Shown here: in pieces, positions 9,332 through 18,138 of the stretch
Numbering within the stretch: the stretch's first letter is position 1
Layout: every line of letters starts with the position of its first letter
NCBI GenBank assembly: GCA_002256485.1
Contig: NNSG01000006.1
Location: 106,685 to 170,684 of the forward strand
Origin: Fidelibacterota bacterium 408169
Lineage (GTDB): Bacteria > Fidelibacterota > Marinisomatia > Marinisomatales > TCS55
DNA: 64,000 nt
Reading direction: 5' to 3'
Program-made: the position numbers and the translations under genes
Notes under the pieces: generated by a model
What the model saw: only the letters and a program-made list of their open reading frames with translations
Told to the model about the DNA's origin: nothing
Database searches by the model: none

Positions 9332-10265
9332 ACTACAACGAACCATAAAAGAAGCATCTTCATGTACAGGCGTTGGTTTACATACAGGTGTAGAAAGTAA
9401 GATAACATTTAAACCAGCACCAGAAAACTACGGTATACGATTTAAACGAACGGATATTAAGGGCAGTCCAGCAATTAAAGCTGATATCGATCACGTAGTT
9501 GATATTTCTCGTGGAACAACTATTGAGCAAAATGGCGTTCGTATTCATACAGTAGAACATGCATTAGCAGCAGTTTCCGGATTACGAATAGATAATATTC
9601 TGATCGAGTTAACCAGCAAAGAAACACCTGTGATGGATGGAAGTGCCAAAGATTTTGTTGATGCATTACAATCGTCTGGCCAGATTACTCAAGATAAAAA
9701 TCGCAGAGTCTTGCCAATCAGGAATGCAGTAACCTATTCCGACACAGTAAAAGAAATTGATATACATGTTATTCCATCAAATCGTTTTCGTGTAACATTC
9801 ATGGTAGATTATCCATTGCCGCAATTGGGAACACAATATGAAGCGATTTATAATATGGAAGAAGATTTTGCAAAAGAAGTCGCCCCAGCAAGAACATTTT
9901 GTTTTATGAGTGAAGTGGAAATGTTAAAGGAACAAGGATTGATCAAAGGCGGTACATTAGAAAATGCTGTGGTGATTATTGATAAGGAAATAGTCCCTGA
10001 TGAAATTGATCATTTGCGAGCACTGTTCAACATCGAAGAAACAATTATTTCTGGCGCAAATGGAATCTTGAATGGTAAAATTTTACGTTATAAAAATGAG
10101 CCTGTCCGTCATAAAACACTTGATTTGATTGGCGATTTAGCACTGTTGGGCGTCCCAATTAAAGGACATGTTACCGCTGCCAGAAGTGGGCATGCCAGCA
10201 ACGTAGAATTCGTTAAAATGATTCGCCAAGAATACGCTAATTATTTTAAAGAAAACAAAATTTAA
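9312..10265 (+). CDS. lpxC: UDP-3-O-acyl-N-acetylglucosamine deacetylase
   Basis: This 317-residue zinc hydrolase catalyses the committed step of lipid A synthesis. Visible signatures are CTGVGLHTG near the N-terminus, TVEHALAAVSG (zinc-binding His), PVMDGSA, and the C-terminal RHKTLDLIGDLALLG and GHVTAARSGH with the remaining zinc and catalytic His residues. It stops at normal LpxC length, with FabZ encoded separately 20 bp later; in many Bacteroidota the two are fused. The ATG lies inside the end of lpxD. Confidence 0.96.
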   Translation: MLKTHHRLQRTIKEASSCTGVGLHTGVESKITFKPAPENYGIRFKRTDIKGSPAIKADIDHVVDISRGTTIEQNGVRIHTVEHALAAVSGLRIDNILIELTSKETPVMDGSAKDFVDALQSSGQITQDKNRRVLPIRNAVTYSDTVKEIDIHVIPSNRFRVTFMVDYPLPQLGTQYEAIYNMEEDFAKEVAPARTFCFMSEVEMLKEQGLIKGGTLENAVVIIDKEIVPDEIDHLRALFNIEETIISGANGILNGKILRYKNEPVRHKTLDLIGDLALLGVPIKGHVTAARSGHASNVEFVKMIRQEYANYFKENKI

Positions 10266-10285
10266 ATTTTAAACAGAGAGCTAAA

Positions 10286-10726
10286 ATGTTGTATATAGAA
10301 GAAATTATGAAACTCCTGCCACACCGTTATCCATTTATTTTGATAGATAGAATAATTGAAATTGAACCTGCAAAGAGTTGCACGGCAATAAAAAATGTGA
10401 CCATTAACGAACCCTATTTCCATGGACATTTTCCAGATCAACCTGTAATGCCTGGAGTACTAATTCTAGAATCTATGGCCCAAGCCGGTGCGTTTCTTAC
10501 GCTGAATTCAGTTGAAAATCCCATGTGTAAAAACATGTTCTTTTCAGCCGTTGAAAAAGCCAAGTTTCGTAAACCAATTATTCCGGGTGATCAGGTTAGG
10601 ATAGAAATGGAATTGTTAAAAATTCGGATGAATGCAGTTAAACTTCGTGGTATTGCCTATGTGGATGATAAAATCGTTACCGAAGCCATAATTATGGCAA
10701 ATATAGTTGATCGCGCTGGAGCGTAA
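10286..10726 (+). CDS. fabZ: 3-hydroxyacyl-[acyl-carrier-protein] dehydratase FabZ
   Basis: The 146-residue hot-dog-fold enzyme starts with LPHRYPFILIDR and carries the active-site His in FHGHFPDQPVMPG and the Glu in ILESMAQAG. It dehydrates 3-hydroxyacyl-ACP in fatty-acid elongation, competing with LpxA and LpxD for the same acyl donors, which explains its place here. AGAGAG lies 5-10 nt before the ATG. Its TAA lies 2 nt before the proposed lpxA start. Confidence 0.95.
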   Translation: MLYIEEIMKLLPHRYPFILIDRIIEIEPAKSCTAIKNVTINEPYFHGHFPDQPVMPGVLILESMAQAGAFLTLNSVENPMCKNMFFSAVEKAKFRKPIIPGDQVRIEMELLKIRMNAVKLRGIAYVDDKIVTEAIIMANIVDRAGA

Positions 10727-10728
10727 TT

Positions 10729-11502
10729 ATTTCAACACTTATCCATCCTGCTGCTCTTGTATCGAAGGGAGCAAAACTAGGAAACAATGTTTCGGTGGGC
10801 CCTTTTTCCGTAGTTGAAAGCAATGTAACAATCGGCGATGATTCCAGCATTGGAAATAATACAACGGTTAAAGCAGGGACGACGATTGGCAAAAATACCC
10901 ACATTTTTCATAATTGTTCCATAGGAGAAATACCTCAAGATCTAAAATTTGGCGGCGAAGAAACCACAACCTCGATTGGCGACTATGTTACTATTCGAGA
11001 ATCAGTCACCATTAATCGAGGAACATCTGCCAGAGGATGTACAGAAATAGGCAATAATGTTTTATTAATGGCCTGTACTCATGTGGCTCATGATTGTGTT
11101 CTTGGTCATAATGTGATTATGGCCAACTTAACCACCTTGGGAGGACATGTAGAGCTGGGGAATTGGGTCTCTTTGGGAGGTGGTGTCCTTGTGCATCAAT
11201 TTTCTAAAGTCGGGGACCATGTTTTTATTGGTGGAGGCTTTCGTATAGTACAAGATGTCCCGCCTTTCATTCTTGGTGCAGGAGAGCCACTACAATATAG
11301 TGGGATAAACCAGATTGGTTTACGCCGTCGGGGATTTAATGGAAATGCCAGAAAATTAATTAAGGAAACGTATAAATTGTATTTCAGATCAGGCTTAAAC
11401 CGAAAAGAAGCCCTTGAAAAAATCAAAACAGATCTAGAACAAACAGATGAAATAACTTCAATCATAAATTTTATAGAATCCAGTGATCGTGGCATAATTT
11501 GA
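10729..11502 (+). CDS. lpxA: UDP-N-acetylglucosamine acyltransferase, with non-canonical ATT start
   Basis: LpxA transfers a 3-hydroxyacyl chain to UDP-GlcNAc, the first lipid A step. Homology begins with STLIHPAALV, as in other LpxA proteins, but no ATG, GTG or TTG occurs between the upstream in-frame stop (10708) and this block. The ATT at 10729 follows GGAG (10718-10721) by 7 nt and gives 257 residues, normal for LpxA. An internal GTG at 10795 would remove the first beta-helix coil. Hexapeptide repeats, the catalytic His in THVAHDCVLGHN, and a C-terminal helical domain are present. The start is inferred; the gene identity is firm. Confidence 0.9.
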   Translation: MSTLIHPAALVSKGAKLGNNVSVGPFSVVESNVTIGDDSSIGNNTTVKAGTTIGKNTHIFHNCSIGEIPQDLKFGGEETTTSIGDYVTIRESVTINRGTSARGCTEIGNNVLLMACTHVAHDCVLGHNVIMANLTTLGGHVELGNWVSLGGGVLVHQFSKVGDHVFIGGGFRIVQDVPPFILGAGEPLQYSGINQIGLRRRGFNGNARKLIKETYKLYFRSGLNRKEALEKIKTDLEQTDEITSIINFIESSDRGII

Positions 11503-12218
11503 AATGGTACAAACAGAGTATGATTTTTCGTTTATTAATATATTGTCTAATTTTTACTTCTTTTTTAACAAGTCAGTGGATATCGTTTGATTTGTCAAAG
11601 GCAGATGCTGCAACATTTGATAAACAAGTTGAACCAGCTATAGTGTCATCTGTATTAACCGGCGGTCGTTCGACCCTGTTAAATTTGACTCCAAACCAGC
11701 GGCTAGGGATTGCGGTTTCCATACCAATTGGGTGGGATATTGCAAAGACTTCTTATCAATTAAATCCCTTTATACATCCATTCATGGTTGAAGGACAGTT
11801 TTTAATCACAAAAAATCTAGTGTTAAAAGGGAAAATGAATATGTTTTCTAATGGTGAAGAATCTGTTCAAGTTGCTGGATACGGTTGTAATTATTTTGCA
11901 AATTCATGGTCCTCAAGTGTTTCAATAGGGTGGCTGGAAGGGCCAAAACATTTACGTATACGATTCGTTGATACAGCTATTACTATGAAGAAGTCATTAC
12001 TTAACATGCCCGTATTTTTTGGTGCTGGTTTTAATAAATATAGAGGAAATATTCTTGGATTAAATAGTGATGATTTCCCCGGGTCAATAGAAAACACAAT
12101 TTCGTATTTAATTGCAGGTACTGAACTTCAATTCGCTGGTATAGATATTGAATTACAAACCCAAATTCATTTTGAATTCGTTCAATTTAACGTTACGATT
12201 TTCCGTTTATTTTTCTAA
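11499..12218 (+). CDS. Secreted/outer-membrane hypothetical protein
   Basis: The 239-residue protein has an N-terminal hydrophobic signal (about 8-25, LLIYCLIFTSFLTSQ) and a body of alternating polar/hydrophobic stretches. It ends in ...FRLFF, aromatic as in small outer-membrane barrels. I recognise no family. It sits between lpxA and dxr with 4-bp and 1-bp overlaps, so it belongs to the envelope operon. The start may be the TTG at 11499 or the ATG at 11520 immediately before the hydrophobic segment. Confidence 0.6.
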   Translation: MKWYKQSMIFRLLIYCLIFTSFLTSQWISFDLSKADAATFDKQVEPAIVSSVLTGGRSTLLNLTPNQRLGIAVSIPIGWDIAKTSYQLNPFIHPFMVEGQFLITKNLVLKGKMNMFSNGEESVQVAGYGCNYFANSWSSSVSIGWLEGPKHLRIRFVDTAITMKKSLLNMPVFFGAGFNKYRGNILGLNSDDFPGSIENTISYLIAGTELQFAGIDIELQTQIHFEFVQFNVTIFRLFF

Positions 12219-13363
12219 TGACAATAAAATTATCCATACTTGGTTCAACAGGATCTATTGGGGAAAACACATTACGTGTAGCAGATAATCTTGGTCAGAA
12301 ATTTGATATTACCTATTTAACTGCGAATAGAAATTCAGATAAATTGATTGCACAAGCGAAAAAATATACACCTAAAGCTGTTGCAATAATTGATGAAGAA
12401 GCAGGTAAAAAAGTATCATCTGCACTACAGGATAACATTGAAGTATTAATCGGTAGAGAAGGATTATTAGAATTGGCCAGCCGAGATGATGTTGATATTG
12501 TAATGAACGGTTTGGTGGGTAGTGCCGGGATGGAGCCAACATTAAGATCGATTGAAGCAGGCGTAAATGTTGCCTTAAGTAACAAAGAAAGTCTGGTGAT
12601 GGCCGGTTCAATTATAGAAACAGCCAAAAAGAAATCCGGGGCGGAACTATTTCCTGTTGATAGTGAACATTCAGCGATTTGGCAATGTTTGGCAGGTGAA
12701 GAAATTGGGGATGTGAGGAAAATAATTCTAACAGGCAGTGGAGGCCCTTTCAGAACAAGAGATATTAGTTCATTTATAGATATAAAACCGGAAGAAGCTT
12801 TAAATCACCCCAACTGGGATATGGGCAAAAAAATTACTATTGATTCTGCCACCATGATGAACAAGGGCTTGGAAGTTATAGAAACAAAGTGGCTCTTCGG
12901 TTTGAAAACTGATAAAATTGATATTGTTATTCATCCCCAATCAATCATTCATTCAATGGTTGAATTTGTTGACAAATCAGTCAAGGCACAATTAGGCGTA
13001 CCGGATATGAAAGTCCCTATACAATATGCCCTGACGTATCCCCGTCGCTGCTCCGCAAATTGGGAGAAGTTGGATCTGATAAAATCCAGGCAACTTACTT
13101 TTGAAGAACCGGATCTGGAAAAATTCCCCTGTATTAAATTGGCATATGAAGCTCTTTCTGCCGGAGGTTCAACACCTGCTGTATTAAATGTTGCTAACGA
13201 ACAAGCAGTGTATCGCTTTTTAGATAGTGAAATAAAATTTACTGAAATACCGGCAATAATAGAAAAAGCCTGTGCTAATCATCATTACATTTCTGAACCA
13301 ACTTTAGAAGACTTACTCGCATTGGAACTCTGGACAACCAATTTTGTTAATTCATATAATTAA
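12218..13363 (+). CDS. dxr: 1-deoxy-D-xylulose 5-phosphate reductoisomerase
   Basis: The 381-residue enzyme makes MEP, the second step of the non-mevalonate isoprenoid route that feeds UppS. The NADPH loop GSTGSIGENT (about 8-17), NKESLVMAG, the metal and substrate site PVDSEHSAIWQ, GSGGPFR, and TIDSATMMNKGLE are all intact. Length matches the family (380-400). It starts on the last base of the previous stop (TAATG). The hydrophilic C-terminal helical domain is complete. Confidence 0.96.
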   Translation: MTIKLSILGSTGSIGENTLRVADNLGQKFDITYLTANRNSDKLIAQAKKYTPKAVAIIDEEAGKKVSSALQDNIEVLIGREGLLELASRDDVDIVMNGLVGSAGMEPTLRSIEAGVNVALSNKESLVMAGSIIETAKKKSGAELFPVDSEHSAIWQCLAGEEIGDVRKIILTGSGGPFRTRDISSFIDIKPEEALNHPNWDMGKKITIDSATMMNKGLEVIETKWLFGLKTDKIDIVIHPQSIIHSMVEFVDKSVKAQLGVPDMKVPIQYALTYPRRCSANWEKLDLIKSRQLTFEEPDLEKFPCIKLAYEALSAGGSTPAVLNVANEQAVYRFLDSEIKFTEIPAIIEKACANHHYISEPTLEDLLALELWTTNFVNSYN

Positions 13364-13377
13364 AAGGTAAAAATTTA

Positions 13378-14550
13378 ATGACAACTCTTTGGGCAACAAT
13401 CATTGTATTAGGTGTTCTTGTTACTGTTCACGAACTGGGACATTTTCTAGCAGCGCGCTCTGTGGGTGTACGTGTGGATAGGTTTTCAATAGGGTTTCCT
13501 CCTCGTCTGTTTACGTTTACTTCAGTTGACAGCGGTTGGTTATTCAGAATATTCTTTTATCATCGAAATGAGGAAAACAAATTTGTCTGGGGTCCTGTAT
13601 TAGAAAAAATAATCGGCAATAAAAGTCGTAAAGGGAGCAATACTGAATATTGTTTGGCCATTATTCCCTTAGGTGGTTATGTAAAAATGGCTGGGACAAT
13701 TGACGAAAGCCTTGACGATAATATAAAACACGCGGATGATGAATTAATGAGCAAGACTTCCCTACAGCAAATTTGGGTCATGAGCGCCGGTGTAATCATG
13801 AACATCCTGCTGGCATTTGTACTGTTTTCAGGTATCGCAAAATATATGGGTATTCCGGAATTAAGCGATGATCCTGTTATTGCTCAATTAGTGCCAGATA
13901 TGCCGGCAATAACTGCAGGTTTGCAAGTCGGAGATCAAATTTTAGCAATAGATGGTGAATCAATAGAAACATGGACAGATATTTCAACACGTATCCACGA
14001 AAAACCAAATACGCCGATAGAATTAAAAATTATGAGGGGTACTGACGAATTTGATATTGCCATAACAACAAAATATCAGGTAACAGTCATTGAGGGTCAT
14101 ATAGACACACTTGGGGCCATTGGAATTATCCAAAATTATAGTTATCGGCCCATTGGAATGGTTGAAGCGATTCAAGCAGGTTCGAATGCTACTGTAAATG
14201 GTTTTGGAATGATTGTTATATCATTGTCTATGCTGGTCAGAGGAGACGCGTCAATGAAAGATATCGGCGGGCCTATTATGATCGCTCAATTAGCCGGGGA
14301 AACAGCCAAGGCAGGGTGGACAGCTTTACTGACCTTCATGGCGTTGATCAGTTGTAATTTAGCTTTTATAAATATATTACCTATACCTGGCCTAGATGGC
14401 GGACATATCTTTATTATACTTATCGAAGGAATAATACGCAGGAGATTGACAATTAAAACACGGATGGTTATCCAACAAATTGGAATGGCATTTTTATTGT
14501 TATTGATTGCCACAGTGATTGTTAATGATATCAGCCGTCTTTTCGGTTAA
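13378..14550 (+). CDS. rseP: Site-2 protease, RseP family
   Basis: The 390-residue inner-membrane zinc protease has HELGH at 18-22 in the first transmembrane helix and the third metal ligand in NILPIPGLDGGH near the C-terminus. One PDZ domain (about 165-245) lies between. It cleaves anti-sigma factors or signal-peptide remnants within the membrane during envelope stress. E. coli RseP has two PDZ domains; here only one is clear. Its last 20 bp overlap, tail to tail, the end of the gene on the opposite strand. Confidence 0.93.
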   Translation: MTTLWATIIVLGVLVTVHELGHFLAARSVGVRVDRFSIGFPPRLFTFTSVDSGWLFRIFFYHRNEENKFVWGPVLEKIIGNKSRKGSNTEYCLAIIPLGGYVKMAGTIDESLDDNIKHADDELMSKTSLQQIWVMSAGVIMNILLAFVLFSGIAKYMGIPELSDDPVIAQLVPDMPAITAGLQVGDQILAIDGESIETWTDISTRIHEKPNTPIELKIMRGTDEFDIAITTKYQVTVIEGHIDTLGAIGIIQNYSYRPIGMVEAIQAGSNATVNGFGMIVISLSMLVRGDASMKDIGGPIMIAQLAGETAKAGWTALLTFMALISCNLAFINILPIPGLDGGHIFIILIEGIIRRRLTIKTRMVIQQIGMAFLLLLIATVIVNDISRLFG

Positions 14551-15244
14551 CTATTTCCTTTAGTTTCAAATTCATGGACCCAAATTTCAGTTTTATCTGA
14601 ATTTGAACAGGTAATCGTTTTTCATCATCACTGAACCAAATTTGCATATCACCCTCATTTTTAAATAGTGTTTTCCCTTGTCGAAACGGCTTTACAACAA
14701 GGCAATTGAATGTACCGGTTTGTGTTATAACAGTTTCTTTCCCTGTAACAGCTAATTTGAAAGGGGTTGTTTTTTTATTCTCGAAAGATGTGAATTCCAG
14801 TAATTGACCTACATTTAGAGGAATAGAACGTAAATAGTAAAAAAGGGAATATGGATCTCGTACCGGCTCTGCAATTTTTACAGTATCAGAATTAATAATT
14901 GCCAGTGAAGCATCATAATGGATAATTGTGTGAATTTTCTTATGGTAATTACCTTCCCTCAAATTCTTTATTAATTGGTGAGTAAAAAGATCTGTTTCAT
15001 CCAACCAAATATCAACCTGGTCTCTCAATTTATATAAACGATCTAATGTGGGATTAGTACTTGCCTTAAATCTTGCATGAAATGTCCCTACACCGTTGAT
15101 TGATTCATGACCAAGGACTTCAAGTGAAGCTTGGCCCGAAGGAATAATATTGAACTTTGCTGAATAAATCAGTGTTTCACCTAATTGAAAAGGTAAATCC
15201 TGTCCATTTAATATTGCTATTAAAATAAATAAGAAAAATCGCAT
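14531..15244 (-). CDS. DUF3108 secreted protein
   Basis: This is a 237-residue protein with a short signal peptide (MRFFLFILIAILNG). The opening LPFQLGETLIYSAKFNIIPSGQASLEV is characteristic of DUF3108, a periplasmic/outer-membrane-associated family predicted to be beta-rich. The end (LPVQIQIKLKFGSMNLKLKEI) also fits that family. No biochemical role is established. It is the last gene of a minus-strand trio with the TsaC-type protein and the LpxL-type acyltransferase, 1 bp from its neighbour. Confidence 0.8.
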   Translation of the reverse strand: MRFFLFILIAILNGQDLPFQLGETLIYSAKFNIIPSGQASLEVLGHESINGVGTFHARFKASTNPTLDRLYKLRDQVDIWLDETDLFTHQLIKNLREGNYHKKIHTIIHYDASLAIINSDTVKIAEPVRDPYSLFYYLRSIPLNVGQLLEFTSFENKKTTPFKLAVTGKETVITQTGTFNCLVVKPFRQGKTLFKNEGDMQIWFSDDEKRLPVQIQIKLKFGSMNLKLKEIVNRKDG

Positions 15245-15245
15245 T

Positions 15246-15818
15246 TCAATTTCTCAATTGAACCAGTTTGCCATGTTCGAGTTTATAAATACTTGACCCT
15301 TTATTTCCTTCTAAATTTCCCCCATTTACAAATAGATCAATTTCATCTCCAAATTCTTCCAGAATTTTAGCGGGATCATTCAATGCTGGATGGTTGTGCC
15401 TGTTTACGCTTGTTGTTGTAATTGGATTTAAAGATTTTTTTGCCAATTGATTGCAGAATGTATTATTGGGTATTCTCACGCCCAGAGTTTGATTTTTACC
15501 CAGTATTTTATGACTGACGATTCCCTTCCTAACAGGAATTATTATTGTTGATTGTTCTTTCAGATTTGCCTCAACCAATTTTATTTCATTATTAGAAAGA
15601 TGACTCCAGTTTAATGCAGTATTACTATCCGGAGCCAAAACACTCATGGGCCCACTGCGTCTTTTAATTAGATTTAATTTGTCAATAGCGTCATCATTGT
15701 CAGCATCAACACCAAAACCATAAATAGTATCTGTTGGATAAATAATGAGACCACCTTCTTCGATTACTTTTAATGCTGTAACAACTACATTTTTATTATG
15801 TACATCAATTTCGATCAT
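15246..15818 (-). CDS. L-threonylcarbamoyladenylate synthase (TsaC/YrdC domain)
   Basis: The 190-residue YrdC-fold protein shows GGLIIYPTDTIYGFG, LNLIKRRSG, LGVRIPNN and ITTTSVNRH, the nucleotide and threonine-binding blocks of the family. It makes the activated carbamoyl-threonine used for t6A37 modification of ANN-decoding tRNAs. It has no C-terminal Sua5 domain. KR-RSG replaces the common KxRP in the loop after strand 3, a mild change. It overlaps the acyltransferase gene by 4 bp. Confidence 0.88.
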   Translation of the reverse strand: MIEIDVHNKNVVVTALKVIEEGGLIIYPTDTIYGFGVDADNDDAIDKLNLIKRRSGPMSVLAPDSNTALNWSHLSNNEIKLVEANLKEQSTIIIPVRKGIVSHKILGKNQTLGVRIPNNTFCNQLAKKSLNPITTTSVNRHNHPALNDPAKILEEFGDEIDLFVNGGNLEGNKGSSIYKLEHGKLVQLRN

Positions 15819-16681
15819 GAAACTTGTGATGGTTTAGTTTTCCAGCGACGATGAAACCAGAAATACTGTTCAGGAAACTTTCTAACTTTTTCTTCTAGTA
15901 GTGTTGTAAATGCTTGTGTGATGGACTCTACTGTTTTTTCTCCTTCAGGGACGATAGGTTGGATATGAAGTTTATAAATCCCATTTCGTTTAACATGACA
16001 TGTAATGAAAAACATATCTGAATTTGTATGCAAATGGAATCGTGCAACACCCTTAGGCGTTGAAGACGGTATGTTGAAAAAGTTAACAAACACGCCTCGC
16101 TTTTTTGCGTCTTGATCGCTGGCCAGAATTAAAATTTTATTTTCTTTCAAAACACGATACATATGTTTTAATGACGATTTACGGAAAATCATCTTCATGC
16201 CTGTATTTTCCCGGAATTCCCTGAAGAAAATATCAGCACCCTTGTTTTTTTGTCTCAAGGCGACAGCAACACATGGATATCCTGAATATCCAAGCCATGT
16301 AGACATTATTTCCCATTTGCTGAAATGACCTGTGGCTAAGATGGTACCTTTACCTCTTGCCAATGATCTGTCCAATAATTCCTGACCTACTATATCAAAA
16401 TCTATCATTCTGTATGATTTTGGGATTGATAAAAACTGTAAAAACGTTTGAGCGAAAAACGAGTACGTTTTTTTTAGGATCACCTGTCGACCACCAACGC
16501 TTTTTTCCGGAAAAGCATTTGCAATATTTTTTAATGAATCTTTTTTCCGTAAACCGAGTAAATAGTATGCAAACCTTGCTAGTCTAACACCAAGTCTGTT
16601 CCTTTCACATTCCGAAAGACTCCGAAGCCAGCCGGAAAACAGCGTTAATGATGCATAGGATAATTTATGATGAAATCGCAT
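15815..16681 (-). CDS. Lysophospholipid/lipid A acyltransferase (LpxL/HtrB family)
   Basis: This 288-residue inner-membrane-associated enzyme has the acyltransferase motif GHFSKWE (the HX4E/D catalytic pair). Further in are ILASDQDAKKRGVFVNFFN, the LpxL motif corresponding to DQ..G..V.FFG, and a C-terminal FPEQYFWFHRRWKT. The last is diagnostic (QYxWxHRRWKTRP). It adds a secondary acyl chain to the lipid A precursor, in keeping with the nearby lpx genes. The start at 16681 gives the usual N-terminal amphipathic segment. Confidence 0.9.
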   Translation of the reverse strand: MRFHHKLSYASLTLFSGWLRSLSECERNRLGVRLARFAYYLLGLRKKDSLKNIANAFPEKSVGGRQVILKKTYSFFAQTFLQFLSIPKSYRMIDFDIVGQELLDRSLARGKGTILATGHFSKWEIMSTWLGYSGYPCVAVALRQKNKGADIFFREFRENTGMKMIFRKSSLKHMYRVLKENKILILASDQDAKKRGVFVNFFNIPSSTPKGVARFHLHTNSDMFFITCHVKRNGIYKLHIQPIVPEGEKTVESITQAFTTLLEEKVRKFPEQYFWFHRRWKTKPSQVS

Positions 16682-16776
16682 TGATTAATAAAATGACCTT
16701 TATTGATGGTAAATCTATAATAATTTCTATGATGACAGTATTGAAATTACCAATGAATTGGGGTAACATCATTCGA

Positions 16777-18120
16777 ATGAGAATACCCATTTTACTATCT
16801 TTATTTATTCAATTCCTTGCAGCGGAACCGATTGTCTTCCGAGTCCCGATTCAGGGGACGATTGATTTAGGGCTCCCTCCCTTTATTGAAAGAACTATCG
16901 CAGCAGCGGAAGAAGCAGATGCCGCAGCTATTATTTTCGATATAGATACGTTTGGCGGGCGAGTAGACGCTGCGACACAAATCAAGGATGCCATTCTTGA
17001 TTCTGACGTTTTGACGGTTGCGTTTATAAATAGACGAGCTATTTCCGCAGGGGCATTAATATCTTTATCGTGCGAAAAAATTTATATGACTGGTGGCGGT
17101 ACAATTGGAGCTGCGACAGCTGTGGATATGCAGGGCAAAAAAGCATCAGAAAAAGTAATCAGCTATATGCGAGAAGAAATGGCTTCTACAGCTGAAAACA
17201 GAAATCGTAATACAAAGATTGCTACTGGAATGGTAGATGAAGAATTATCATTTACACATTTAATTATTGATGGCGATTCTGTAGAAGTGACTGACTTGGA
17301 AGGGCGAAAAGAAGGGAAGCTGATTACGCTAACAACTGAAAAAGCATTGAAGTACAAAATAGCGGATGGCGAAACAGAAACATTTGATGATGTTTTATCT
17401 AAACTGGGAATATCCAATGCTTCAATTCGAGCATCAAAAGAAAACTGGTCAGAAAATTTTGTCCGCTTTTTAACTAACCCTGTGGTAGCTTCCTTGTTAA
17501 CAACGTTTGGGTTTCTAGGAATTTTATTTGAATTACAAAGCCCTGGCTGGGGGATCCCCGGTACGTTTGGTGCAGTATGCCTGGCTTTATCTTTGGGCGC
17601 CTCCTATATTGTGCGCCTTGCCACGATGACCGATTTACTGATTGTTTTTGTTGGTGTTGCGCTGTTACTTGTGGAAGTCCTCTTAATCCCTGGTTTTGGA
17701 ATAGCCGGTATATCAGGTATTGGTATTTTATTGTGGGGATTGTACGAATTACTCTTGCCTGATGTACCCGTGGGTCAGGAAATTCAATCCATGGCATTTA
17801 CGGGACTTACCATAGGTATTATTGGTGGAATCATCGGACTAGTTTTATTGTTTAAGCTAATGACCAAAACAGAATTCTGGCAAAAATTGACTTCTCCTGC
17901 AGTTCAGAAAAAAAATGAAGGCTATAATTCCTCAATTGGTTTGGAAGATTTGATTGGACAACAAGGTGCGGCGGATACAGATTTGCGTCCATCCGGGTGG
18001 GTAACTATAGGTGATCAGCGAATTTTTGTAGTAACGGAAGGATCGTATATCGATCAAAATGATAGTGTAATAATACTATCTGTGGATGGGAATAGAGTTG
18101 TTGTTAGAAAAATTAAATAA
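16777..18120 (+). CDS. NfeD-type membrane serine protease (ClpP-class)
   Basis: From the ATG at 16777 the protein has 447 residues. A signal peptide (LLSLFIQFLAA) is followed by a ClpP-like serine peptidase domain with DIDTFGGRVDAA and ISAGALISLS (nucleophile Ser) and the Lys of SEKVISY. Four to five transmembrane segments (about 230-370) and a C-terminal OB-fold NfeD domain (GQQGAAD...VVVRKI) complete it. The family works with flotillin-like proteins, encoded next. Earlier in-frame ATGs at 16648 and 16753 exist, but they add a non-conserved extension; 16753 cannot be excluded. Confidence 0.9.
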   Translation: MRIPILLSLFIQFLAAEPIVFRVPIQGTIDLGLPPFIERTIAAAEEADAAAIIFDIDTFGGRVDAATQIKDAILDSDVLTVAFINRRAISAGALISLSCEKIYMTGGGTIGAATAVDMQGKKASEKVISYMREEMASTAENRNRNTKIATGMVDEELSFTHLIIDGDSVEVTDLEGRKEGKLITLTTEKALKYKIADGETETFDDVLSKLGISNASIRASKENWSENFVRFLTNPVVASLLTTFGFLGILFELQSPGWGIPGTFGAVCLALSLGASYIVRLATMTDLLIVFVGVALLLVEVLLIPGFGIAGISGIGILLWGLYELLLPDVPVGQEIQSMAFTGLTIGIIGGIIGLVLLFKLMTKTEFWQKLTSPAVQKKNEGYNSSIGLEDLIGQQGAADTDLRPSGWVTIGDQRIFVVTEGSYIDQNDSVIILSVDGNRVVVRKIK

Positions 18121-18138
18121 ATATAAAGGGAATTAATT

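Noticed and set aside
16648..16776. Long N-terminal extension of the NfeD-type protease
   Set aside because: It overlaps the start of the divergent acyltransferase and precedes the signal peptide; no conserved residues.
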